From positions 1 through 34,358 of the forward strand of contig JASEEX010000021.1 in the NCBI GenBank assembly GCA_030019415.1: a DNA stretch of 34,358 nucleotides, given 5' to 3'. A program made the translations under genes and the position numbers. Positions 16,680 through 24,868 of the stretch are shown here, one piece after another. Position 1 is the stretch's first letter. Each line of letters starts with the position of its first letter. The notes under the pieces were generated by a model. It did not search any database and had not been told where the DNA came from. It saw nothing but the letters and a program-made list of their open reading frames with translations. Source of the stretch: Thermodesulfovibrionales bacterium. Lineage in GTDB: Bacteria; Nitrospirota; Thermodesulfovibrionia; Thermodesulfovibrionales; SM23-35.

Positions 16680-18153
16680 AAAAGTGACGGTTGTGGGCCT
16701 CGGCAGGAGCGGTATAGGAGCAGCAAATCTACTCTCTGAAATCGGGTCAGAAGTGACAGTAACAGACAGCAAAACAGAAGACGGGCTTAAGGATTTTATA
16801 GCGAGGCTTAACCCTTCAGTTAGGCTTGCTCTGGAAGGACACCCCGAGGACTTATTCGTATCAACTGATATGTTAGTCGTAAGCCCGGGGGTCCCTCTCG
16901 ACATTTTACCTATATCAAAAGCAAAGGAAAAAAGGATCCCCATAATTGGGGAGCTCGAGCTGGCATACCAGATAATTCGAAATTCGAAATTCGAAATTCG
17001 AAACTCGAAACTCCTTGCTGTCACAGGGACAAATGGAAAATCAACAACAACGACCCTCCTTAACTTAATTCTCAGAAAGGGTGGTTTCAGAACAATCATC
17101 GGAGGGAATATAGGGAGTGCACTGACTGAGGAGATACTAAAATTAGTCAAGAGTCAGGAGTCATCCGCCTCAGGCGGAGTCAGTAGTCAAAAGACTCTCG
17201 ACTATATTGTTGCTGAGGTGTCGAGCTTTCAGCTCGAGTCGATAAAGGATTTTAGGCCAAAAGTAGCTGCGATACTCAATATTACACCTGACCACCTTGA
17301 CAGATACCATTCACTCGAAGAGTACATGGATGCAAAGGCAAGGATATTTGAAAACCAGAGGGAAGATGATTTCCTGGTGCTTAATGCGGATGATCCGGTA
17401 ATAATGAAAGTTAAAAGTGAGAAGTTGAAAGTTAAAAGTGAAAGGCCAAGAGTTCTTTACTTCAGTCGGAAACAAGAGGTTAATGGTGTTTATTTCAAAG
17501 ATGGAGGAATCTGTTGCAATTTGCCCCCAATGACGGGGATAGTCCCGATTCTACCGCCTTTGGCCGGTAAATCTGGGACAGTCCCCTCTGCCCCTTTGCC
17601 CCTGATAAGGGCTGATGAGATAAAGATAAAGGGAGTCCATAACCTGGAGAATGCCATGGCCGCTTCAGCTATGGCTCTCCTTGCAGACTGCCCCTTGGAT
17701 GCAGTGATAGATTCATTGAGGGAATTTCATGGGCTTGAGCACAGGCTTGAATTTGTCAGAGAGATAAACGGTGTCAGGTATTTTAATGATTCAAAGGGAA
17801 CGAATGTCGGTGCGGTAACCAAGTCACTTGGAAGCTTTACGGAGCCGATTATCCTGATTGCAGGGGGCAGGGATAAGTCAGGAGATTTCTCGCCCTTGAG
17901 GGATTTAGTAAAAGAAAAGGTGAAGGCCCTTGTACTTATTGGTGAGGCTGGTGAAAAGATAAAGAGGTCACTCGGAGACCTTACAGAGACAGTCATGGCT
18001 AAGGACTTAAAAGAGTCTGTAAATATATCACGCAATATGGCAGTAAAAGGTAATGTTATCCTCCTTTCTCCTGCATGTGCCAGTTTTGATATGTTCTTGG
18101 ATTTTGAGGACAGGGGAAAGCAGTTTAAGAAGATAGTAATGGAGATGACGTGA
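16657..18153 (+). CDS. murD: UDP-N-acetylmuramoylalanine--D-glutamate ligase, with several repeat-derived insertions
   Basis: KVTVVGLGRSGIGAA; LLAVTGTNGKSTTTTLLN; AEVSSFQLESI; NDSKGTNVGAVTKSL; LSPACASFDMFLDFEDRGKQF. Confidence 0.95.
   Translation: MGMEIRDKKVTVVGLGRSGIGAANLLSEIGSEVTVTDSKTEDGLKDFIARLNPSVRLALEGHPEDLFVSTDMLVVSPGVPLDILPISKAKEKRIPIIGELELAYQIIRNSKFEIRNSKLLAVTGTNGKSTTTTLLNLILRKGGFRTIIGGNIGSALTEEILKLVKSQESSASGGVSSQKTLDYIVAEVSSFQLESIKDFRPKVAAILNITPDHLDRYHSLEEYMDAKARIFENQREDDFLVLNADDPVIMKVKSEKLKVKSERPRVLYFSRKQEVNGVYFKDGGICCNLPPMTGIVPILPPLAGKSGTVPSAPLPLIRADEIKIKGVHNLENAMAASAMALLADCPLDAVIDSLREFHGLEHRLEFVREINGVRYFNDSKGTNVGAVTKSLGSFTEPIILIAGGRDKSGDFSPLRDLVKEKVKALVLIGEAGEKIKRSLGDLTETVMAKDLKESVNISRNMAVKGNVILLSPACASFDMFLDFEDRGKQFKKIVMEMT
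16976..17010. repeat. Heptamer array TTCGAAA x4 + CTCGAAA in murD
   Basis: Same heptamer and same unit count as in murE (10561-10595). Confidence 0.95.
17145..17191. repeat. AGTCNNN heptamers interrupted by palindrome TCCGCCTCAGGCGGA (17164-17178) in murD
   Basis: AGTCAAG AGTCAGG AGTCATC CGCCTCAGGCGG AGTCAGT AGTCAAA. Confidence 0.85.
17407..17441. repeat. Heptamer array AAAGT(T/G)A-like x5 in murD
   Basis: AAAGTTA AAAGTGA GAAGTTG AAAGTTA AAAGTGA. Confidence 0.85.
17535..17586. repeat. Inverted-repeat insertion in murD
   Basis: GGGGATAGTCCC (17535-17546) / GGGACAGTCCCC (17575-17586), 10/12 complementary; translated as part of PPMTGIVPILPPLAGKSGTVPSAPLPL. Confidence 0.65.
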
Positions 18154-19346
18154 TGGATAAATATGACAAATGGCTTCTATTCATCACTCTTGTTCTTATA
18201 GTCTTTGGCGCCCTCATGATATACAGCTCAACCTCTGTTATCACACCTGCCCTTGCAAAGAAAGGAATTACTGAATTTTATTACTTCAAGAGGCATATAT
18301 TTACAATCCTTATAGGATTCGGCTTTATGTTTCTTGCCTATAGGATGAGTCTCTCTTATCTCAAGAAGATGGCTATCCCCCTTCTGATTTTTTCTTTTGT
18401 GCTATTATTACTTGTTTTCCTACCCGGTATTGGTGTTACTGCTGGGGGTGCAGAGAGATGGATAAAACTCTGGCCTTCGACCTTCCAACCGTCAGAGCTT
18501 GTAAAGCTCTCCATGGTCATATTCCTCGCAGGGTACTTGTCAGCACTTGGCTATAGGGCAGATAGTTTCGCATCTTTTATAAAACCCATTTTTATCATGA
18601 TAATATTCCAGGCAGTTATTCTCAAGCAGCCAGACTTCGGGGCTGTTATGAGCCTTACATTTCTCACATTCGCAATGCTCTTTCTTTCAGGAACGAGGCT
18701 CAGATATCTCTTTTTCCTTTCTGCGCCTGCCCTCCTGATACTGTACAAACTCATTATGGAACCTTACCGCCTCAGAAGGGTGATGTCCTTTCTTGACCCG
18801 TGGAAGGATCCCCAGGGCAGTGGTTTCCAGCTTGTGCAGTCCTTTATTGCCTTCGGCAGCGGAGGCCTGACAGGTGTTGGTCTCGGCGGTTCCAAACAGA
18901 AATTATCTTACCTACCTGAGTCACACACAGATTTTATCTTTTCTATTATCGGGGAAGAGTTCGGTTTTATAGGCGTCTTAATTGTTATGGCCCTTTTTCT
19001 GCTCTTATTCATCAGGGGTATATCTATTGCAAATAAGACAAAGGACGGGTTTGCCTATCACTTAGCGGTAGGACTTTCACTGATGATCTCCATACAGGCC
19101 CTCATCAACTTCGCTGTTGCCGCAGGCATGGTGCCTACAAAGGGGTTACCACTACCATTTATCAGTTATGGCGGGTCATCTCTCCTTGTGAATATGGCTG
19201 CTATCGGAATACTCCTTAATATATCAAGGGGAAATGATAATGGAGATATGGAGGGCTTAAACAAAAAGACGTTTGCGCGGAGGAAGGCAAAAAAGGGTAT
19301 TTATAACGATTCACGATTCACGATTCACGGTTTACGGACGATATGA
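18150..19346 (+). CDS. ftsW: Lipid II polymerase / SEDS family FtsW
   Basis: Multi-TM; GAERWIKLWPSTFQPSELVKLSMVIFLAGYL; DFIFSIIGEEFGFIG; PLPFISYGGSSLLVNM. Confidence 0.96.
   Translation: MMDKYDKWLLFITLVLIVFGALMIYSSTSVITPALAKKGITEFYYFKRHIFTILIGFGFMFLAYRMSLSYLKKMAIPLLIFSFVLLLLVFLPGIGVTAGGAERWIKLWPSTFQPSELVKLSMVIFLAGYLSALGYRADSFASFIKPIFIMIIFQAVILKQPDFGAVMSLTFLTFAMLFLSGTRLRYLFFLSAPALLILYKLIMEPYRLRRVMSFLDPWKDPQGSGFQLVQSFIAFGSGGLTGVGLGGSKQKLSYLPESHTDFIFSIIGEEFGFIGVLIVMALFLLLFIRGISIANKTKDGFAYHLAVGLSLMISIQALINFAVAAGMVPTKGLPLPFISYGGSSLLVNMAAIGILLNISRGNDNGDMEGLNKKTFARRKAKKGIYNDSRFTIHGLRTI
19307..19334. repeat. Heptamer array CGATTCA x3 + CGGTTTA at the ftsW 3' end
   Basis: CGATTCA CGATTCA CGATTCA CGGTTTA, encoding part of SRFTIHGLRT. 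Confidence 0.88.
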
Positions 19347-20449
19347 GGGTGATAATAGCAGGGGGAGGGACAGGAGGACATCTTTTCCCGGGACTGGCGA
19401 TAGCTGAAGAGTTCAAAAATAGAGATGGCGGGACAGAGATAATATTTGTTGGAACAGAGTGTGGTATAGAGGCAAGGATGGTACCGAGGGAGGGATATAC
19501 AATAAAGTTTTTGAGGGCAGAAGGTGTGGTGGGTGTATCAGCTCTCAAGAAGATAAAGGCAATAATGAAGACGTTTCTTTCCATCATAGATTCTTACAAG
19601 ATCATCAAGATGGTGAAGCCTGCTATAGTGATAGGTGTTGGTGGATACGCATCAGGGGTGATTATGCTTATATCATCTCTAATGTCAATACCAACTATGA
19701 TACTCGAACAGAATTGCATACCAGGACTTACGAATAGAGTCCTCGGGAGATTCGTAAGGGCCATTTGCATAACTTATCAAGAGAGTATCCCTTTCTTTCC
19801 AAAGGCAAAGACCTTCCTTACAGGTAACCCTGTCAGGAGGCATATACTCAAGGGTAGCAGTGAGTCTGGATATAGGCTTTTTTTCCTCGAAAGGGGTTTA
19901 TTTACTGTCTTTGTCTTTGGAGGTAGTTTGGGAGCAAGGAGTATTAACATGGCGGTTGTAGATTCCCTTAGCTATATGCATAACTTGAGAGATAAGATTC
20001 AGTTCCTTCATCAGACAGGTATGAGAGACTATGAAAATGTCAGGGATGCCTACAGGAGGCTTGGGTTCAAAGGGACGGTCACACCTTTTATATATCAAAT
20101 GAGTGAGGCTTATGCTGTCGCTGATATAGTAATCTCAAGGGCTGGGGCAACAACTCTTGCAGAACTGACCGCTCTCGGAAAGCCGGCCATTTTAATCCCT
20201 TATCCCTATGCAGCCGGACACCATCAAGAATTGAATGCGAGGAAACTCCTCGAGATGGGTGCAGCGAGGATGGTACCTGACAGTGAACTTAGCGGTGAAT
20301 CCCTTGCCCATAGCATAGGGGAGCTTTATGAGAATGAGACGATCAGGGCAGAGATGCGAAAGAATAGCAGGGCCCTCGGAAGACCTGAGGCATGTGCTAA
20401 GGTAGTCGATATAGCAATGAGCCTCCTTAAAAATAGTTATAAGTTATAA
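19343..20449 (+). CDS. murG: UDP-GlcNAc--lipid I N-acetylglucosaminyltransferase
   Basis: VIIAGGGTGGHLFPGLAIAEE; GGYASGVIMLISSL; FGGSLGARSIN; ISRAGATTLAELTALGKPAILIPYPYAAGHHQELNA. Confidence 0.97.
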   Translation: MRVIIAGGGTGGHLFPGLAIAEEFKNRDGGTEIIFVGTECGIEARMVPREGYTIKFLRAEGVVGVSALKKIKAIMKTFLSIIDSYKIIKMVKPAIVIGVGGYASGVIMLISSLMSIPTMILEQNCIPGLTNRVLGRFVRAICITYQESIPFFPKAKTFLTGNPVRRHILKGSSESGYRLFFLERGLFTVFVFGGSLGARSINMAVVDSLSYMHNLRDKIQFLHQTGMRDYENVRDAYRRLGFKGTVTPFIYQMSEAYAVADIVISRAGATTLAELTALGKPAILIPYPYAAGHHQELNARKLLEMGAARMVPDSELSGESLAHSIGELYENETIRAEMRKNSRALGRPEACAKVVDIAMSLLKNSYKL

Positions 20450-20476
20450 GTTATAAGTGATGAGTGGAAAGTGAGA
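20435..20476. repeat. Heptamer array AGTTATA x3 grading into AGTGNNN, spanning the murG stop
   Basis: AGTTATA AGTTATA AGTTATA AGTGATG AGTGGAA AGTGAGA. Confidence 0.85.
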
Positions 20477-20503
20477 ATACAGAAGACAGGCAATAAACCC
20501 GTT

Positions 20504-20526
20504 ACGCATTACGCATTACGCGTTAC
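20504..20526. repeat. Heptamer array ACGCATT x2 + ACGCGTT, murG-murC intergenic
   Basis: ACGCATT ACGCATT ACGCGTT AC. Confidence 0.85.
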
Positions 20527-20534
20527 TTTTTTAG

Positions 20535-21965
20535 GTGAGCATCGTGTTTGAGAGATACAGGGTAATACATTTTGTCGGGATAGGCGGCATAGGAATGTCA
20601 GGTATTGCGGAGGTGCTTCATAACCTCGGCTATGAGGTTACGGGGTCCGATCTAAAGGATTCAGAGACGACAAGAAGATTGAGGGGTTTAGGTATAAAGG
20701 TCTATATTGGACATGTAGCAGAAAATATAGATGATGCCCATGTAGTTGTCGTCTCCTCAGCTGTTTCGGGCCATAATCCTGAAGTCGTTGAGGCAAAGAG
20801 AAGGTCTATCCCTGTAATACCTCGTGCAGAGATGCTTGCAGAGCTGGCAAGGCTTAAATACGGGATACTCGTTGCTGGGGCCCATGGAAAGACGACAACA
20901 ACATCCTTAATATCTACGATCCTTGCCTATGCTGGTTTCGACCCTACGGTTATTATAGGAGGAAGACTAAAGGCAACAGCCAGCAATGCAAGATTAGGTC
21001 AGGGAGAATTCCTTGTTGCGGAGGCTGATGAAAGCGATGGTTCATTTCTGAAACTTTCTCCAACGATAGCAATTGCAACAAGCATAGACAGGGAACACAT
21101 AGATTTCTTCAAGACAATGGATTCTTTGAAAGAGGCCTTCCTCTCTTTCTTGAATAAGATTCCCTTTTATGGTGTATCAATAGTCTGTATTGAGAACGAG
21201 CATTTGCGCGCACTTCTATCATCCCTCCACAGAAGGTACATCACCTATGGATTTGGCAGTGGAGCAGAAATTTATGCGAAAAATATCAGAAAAGGTTTTA
21301 TGTCAGTTAGCTTTGAAGCAATCTATAAAGGCATGGACATAGGCAATTTCGAGCTTCCCCTGTCAGGAGAGCATAATGTCCTTAATAGCCTGGCTGCTAT
21401 AGGAGTGGCTTTAGAACTACAGATAGATATACCAACAATAAGGGAGGCCCTGAGGAGATTTGGAGGTATACAGAGGAGATTCGAATTTAAGGGCGAGGTA
21501 AAGGGAATAAAGGTATTTGATGACTATGGTCACCACCCCACAGAGATAAAGGCAACCCTGAAGGCTGCCAAGGAAGGACTCCTTCTTAAAACTCAAAACT
21601 CAAAACTCAAAACTCAAAAGTGTGGAAGACTATTTGTCATATTCCAACCTCATAGGTATACGAGGACAAGAGACCTGATGGATGAGTTTTCTACTTCTTT
21701 CAATGATGCAGATTCTCTCATCCTTCTGGATATTTATCCTGCAGGGGAGAGACCTATAGATGGCGTTAGTTCATCAACCTTATTTGAGGGGATTAAAAAA
21801 GCAGGTCATAACAGTGTTGTGTACATAGAAGATGGGAAAGATGCAATAAAACATATTACATCAATTATGAGGAGAGGTGATATTCTTCTTACCCTCGGAG
21901 CGGGTGATGTATGGAAGATAGGCGATGAAATACTTAATAAGTTAAAAGTGAAAAGTGAAGAGTGA
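20535..21965 (+). CDS. murC: UDP-N-acetylmuramate--L-alanine ligase
   Basis: IHFVGIGGIGMSGIAEVLHNLGYEVTGSD; VAGAHGKTTTTSLIS; EADESDGSFLKLSP; DDYGHHPTEIKATL; FQPHRYTRTRDL. Confidence 0.97.
   Translation: MSIVFERYRVIHFVGIGGIGMSGIAEVLHNLGYEVTGSDLKDSETTRRLRGLGIKVYIGHVAENIDDAHVVVVSSAVSGHNPEVVEAKRRSIPVIPRAEMLAELARLKYGILVAGAHGKTTTTSLISTILAYAGFDPTVIIGGRLKATASNARLGQGEFLVAEADESDGSFLKLSPTIAIATSIDREHIDFFKTMDSLKEAFLSFLNKIPFYGVSIVCIENEHLRALLSSLHRRYITYGFGSGAEIYAKNIRKGFMSVSFEAIYKGMDIGNFELPLSGEHNVLNSLAAIGVALELQIDIPTIREALRRFGGIQRRFEFKGEVKGIKVFDDYGHHPTEIKATLKAAKEGLLLKTQNSKLKTQKCGRLFVIFQPHRYTRTRDLMDEFSTSFNDADSLILLDIYPAGERPIDGVSSSTLFEGIKKAGHNSVVYIEDGKDAIKHITSIMRRGDILLTLGAGDVWKIGDEILNKLKVKSEE
21591..21618. repeat. 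Heptamer array (ACTCAAA)x4 in murC, preceded by degenerate TCTTAAA
   Basis: Four perfect units; encodes KTQNSKLKTQ. Confidence 0.93.
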
Positions 21966-21973
21966 AAAGTTAA
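21939..21973. repeat. Heptamer array AAGT(T/G)AA x5 over the murC stop and murB start
   Basis: AAGTTAA AAGTGAA AAGTGAA GAGTGAA AAGTTAA. Confidence 0.9.
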
Positions 21974-22884
21974 AAGATATATTTTCTGGAGACCTCTTTA
22001 AAGGTGAAACGAGATTTATGGAGCCCATGATGAACCATACATCGCTAAGGATAGGAGGGCCTGCGGATGTCTTTGTCATACCTCGAGATTTCCCCTCCCT
22101 AAAAAATATTTTGGTTATCTTGAAAAAAAGGGGGATACCCTTTTTGCCTCTGGGTGGTGGAACAAATGTCTTAGTGAGAGATGGAGGCATAGAGGGGGTT
22201 GTTATATCCCTCAAGTCTTTCAGAAAGATCGAAATCTTGAGTGAGGATAAGGTGAATGTAAAAGTATATGTTGAGGCAGGGACACCCGTTCAGAGGCTTG
22301 TGAACTTCTCGAGGGAGAAGGGTTATTCAGGTATAGAGGGCCTTGCAGGTATACCAGGCTTTGTCGGTGGAGCAATCTGTGGAAATGCAGGGGCCTTTGG
22401 CTATGAGATGAAAGATGTGCTTATCTCAGTTTCGATAATGGATGCCGAGGGTAGGGTCGAGAGGTTAAGGGAGAAGGATATTGACTTTGGATACAGAAAG
22501 TCAAGTATTTCCTCAACTGAACTGCTTCTCAGTGCAGAGATAATACTCGAGAAGGATAAAGAGGAATACGTTTCTGCGAGGATAGAGGATTTCTTAAAGA
22601 GGAAATGGGAGAGCCAGCCTATCTCGGAATCATCTGCCGGCTGTGTATTTAAAAACCCTCACGGATTATCTGCAGGGATGTTGATAGATGAGGCAGGATG
22701 CAAGGGTATGAGAATCGGTGATGTTGAGGTAAGCAGCATCCATGCGAGTTTCTTTATAAATAAGGGTAGGGCGAGGGCCTCTGATTTTATCAGACTCATG
22801 GAGGAGGTTACTCAAAGGGTTAAGAAGAGATTCGGCATCCTGCTCGAACCGGAGATAAGGATAGTAGGGAGAAATGAAGTTTAA
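21955..22884 (+). CDS. murB: UDP-N-acetylenolpyruvoylglucosamine reductase
   Basis: NHTSLRIGGPADVFVIPRD; LPLGGGTNVLVRDGGIEGVVI; GLAGIPGFVGGAICGNAGAFG; SSAGCVFKNPHG; GTG start. Confidence 0.96.
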   Translation: MKSEKLKDIFSGDLFKGETRFMEPMMNHTSLRIGGPADVFVIPRDFPSLKNILVILKKRGIPFLPLGGGTNVLVRDGGIEGVVISLKSFRKIEILSEDKVNVKVYVEAGTPVQRLVNFSREKGYSGIEGLAGIPGFVGGAICGNAGAFGYEMKDVLISVSIMDAEGRVERLREKDIDFGYRKSSISSTELLLSAEIILEKDKEEYVSARIEDFLKRKWESQPISESSAGCVFKNPHGLSAGMLIDEAGCKGMRIGDVEVSSIHASFFINKGRARASDFIRLMEEVTQRVKKRFGILLEPEIRIVGRNEV

Positions 22885-23635
22885 AGCTAAAAGTTTAAAA
22901 TTAAAAGTTATCGCTGTTTTCATGTTCATCTTTACAATCGTAATATTTGTATATATTTGCCCCGTTAGAAAAAATATTTCTAACGGGGTTTGCTCACGTC
23001 CAATAAGATCAGTATTACCTATTAAACATGTTGTGTTTATCGGGAATAGACATCTAACAGACGATGAACTCAGGGTACTCGCGGGGATTCATATGAATGA
23101 AAGTCTGGTTACTATTTCAGGCAAAAGGGTGAGTCAGAGGTTGCTCAAATCTCCATGGATCAGGTCCGTAAGTGTGAGGAAAGAATTCCCCGGGACCTTA
23201 TCAGTGTTGATAGGTGAAGCGACACCCTTTGCACTTCTTGATATGAATGGCCATCTTTTTCTCATAGATGAGAAGGGTAAACTCTTAGAAGAGCTTAAAG
23301 ATGATCCGATCCCTTTCCTTCCTATAATCACAGGTGATCCATTTAAAGAAGGCGAGGGTTTTTCAGAGGCCCTTAACCTTGCGAGGTCAATGAATGACAT
23401 GGGGTTTTTTTCAGAAAGGGACCACATTGAGATAGTTGTATCTAAGCCTCAGGAACTTACCGTAATAATCGATGGAACTGTTGTTAAGGTAGGGTCAGGA
23501 GAGTATGGAGAAAAACTCGAAAGACTGATTGAATTGGAGGAAGAGATAAAGAGGAGGAAGATGCCCGTTGATTACGTAGATTTACGATTTGCGAATAGAG
23601 TGGTTGTGAAACCTATAAAAGAGGTGATTAAGTGA
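22874..23635 (+). CDS. ftsQ: Cell division protein FtsQ (POTRA)
   Basis: N-terminal TM, KHVVFIGNRHLTDDELRVLAGI POTRA start, position between murB and ftsA. Confidence 0.88.
   Translation: MKFKAKSLKLKVIAVFMFIFTIVIFVYICPVRKNISNGVCSRPIRSVLPIKHVVFIGNRHLTDDELRVLAGIHMNESLVTISGKRVSQRLLKSPWIRSVSVRKEFPGTLSVLIGEATPFALLDMNGHLFLIDEKGKLLEELKDDPIPFLPIITGDPFKEGEGFSEALNLARSMNDMGFFSERDHIEIVVSKPQELTVIIDGTVVKVGSGEYGEKLERLIELEEEIKRRKMPVDYVDLRFANRVVVKPIKEVIK
22877..22911. repeat. Degenerate heptamer array x5 over the murB stop / ftsQ start
   Basis: AAGTTTA AAGCTAA AAGTTTA AAATTAA AAGTTAT. Confidence 0.8.
22960..22988. repeat. Minimal CCCCGTTAGAAA element inside ftsQ
   Basis: CCCCGTTAGAAA-AAATA-TTTCTAACGGGG, perfect 12-bp arms with 5-bp loop; translated CPVRKNISNGV. 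Confidence 0.95.
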
Positions 23636-24843
23636 GGAGAGGAGGTATTATCGTTGGGCTTGATGTCGGGACCACAAAGATCTGTGTTGTTGTTGGAGAA
23701 GAGGTGGAGAGTGAGCTGGAAATACGTGGAGTCGGTACATCTGGATCAACGGGGCTCAGAAAGGGTGTAGTCGTAAATATAGAGTCTACAGTGGAATCAG
23801 TAAAGAAAGCTGTAAAGGCAGCAGAATCTTTCACGGGAGTACAGATAAGTGCGGTATACGTTGGGGTTACGGGTGGTCATATCAAGGGTCTTAATAGTTA
23901 TGGTGCTGTTGGTATTAGAGGCAGGGAGGTAACTCCTCTGGATGTGGAGCGCGTAATAGAGTCTGCCAGGGCTGTCTATGTACCTCTTGACAGGGAGGTG
24001 CTCCATGTTATTCCAACAGGTTATATTCTCGACGGGCAGAATGGTGTCAGGGATCCTGTCGGTATGGCTGGTGTCAGGCTGGAGGTAAAGGTCCATATTA
24101 TCACAGGTGCTGTTTCTTCAATACAGAACCTTCTTAAATGCTGTGAGAGGGCTGGTCTTGAAGTTATTGAGATAGTTTTTGAACCCCTCGCATCAGCAGC
24201 CGCAATACTCACAGATGATGAGAAAGAACTCGGTGTTGCTATCATAGACATTGGTGGTGGTACAACGGATATCGTCCTTTATAAGGATAGCTGGCTACAA
24301 CATTTGTCAGTCCTTGCCATTGGAGGAAACCATTTCACAAATGATATTGCTATTGGTCTGAGGGTTTCTGTGTCAGAGGCTGAAAGGCTTAAAAAGAGTT
24401 TTAGCTGTGCTGCGGCGAGCATGGTAAGAGAGGATGATGTGATAGATATCATTCAAGCAGGACAGGAAAGGAAGATACTACGCAGATACTTATCAGAGAT
24501 TATACAGCCGAGGGCCGAGGAGCTACTAAATTTAATAAAAGGTGAACTTTTGTCCTGCTCTGGATACGATATTGTATCATCAGGTGTTGTCCTTACAGGA
24601 GGTGGTTCTCTCCTTGATGGCCTCGACAGGATGGCAGAGGTAGTATTAGGTCTTCCAGTAAGGATAGGGTTTCCGGAAGGCATAAAAGGATGTAGAGGAA
24701 TTATGAATAATCCAATGTATGCAGCAGGTGCAGGCCTCGTACTATATGGTTTGGATAAAGAGTCAAAGGGGGCTTTTTACCAGGATACTCTTACAGGGAT
24801 GTTTGGAAAGATGAAGAACTGGGTTGCAGGGATGTTTAGATAA
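23632..24843 (+). CDS. ftsA: Cell division protein FtsA
   Basis: IVGLDVGTTKICVVVGE; LGVAIIDIGGGTTDIVLY; VLTGGGSLLDGL. Confidence 0.96.
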   Translation: MRRGGIIVGLDVGTTKICVVVGEEVESELEIRGVGTSGSTGLRKGVVVNIESTVESVKKAVKAAESFTGVQISAVYVGVTGGHIKGLNSYGAVGIRGREVTPLDVERVIESARAVYVPLDREVLHVIPTGYILDGQNGVRDPVGMAGVRLEVKVHIITGAVSSIQNLLKCCERAGLEVIEIVFEPLASAAAILTDDEKELGVAIIDIGGGTTDIVLYKDSWLQHLSVLAIGGNHFTNDIAIGLRVSVSEAERLKKSFSCAAASMVREDDVIDIIQAGQERKILRRYLSEIIQPRAEELLNLIKGELLSCSGYDIVSSGVVLTGGGSLLDGLDRMAEVVLGLPVRIGFPEGIKGCRGIMNNPMYAAGAGLVLYGLDKESKGAFYQDTLTGMFGKMKNWVAGMFR

Positions 24844-24868
24844 AATTTGGATAAAAGAGGAGGTGTGT

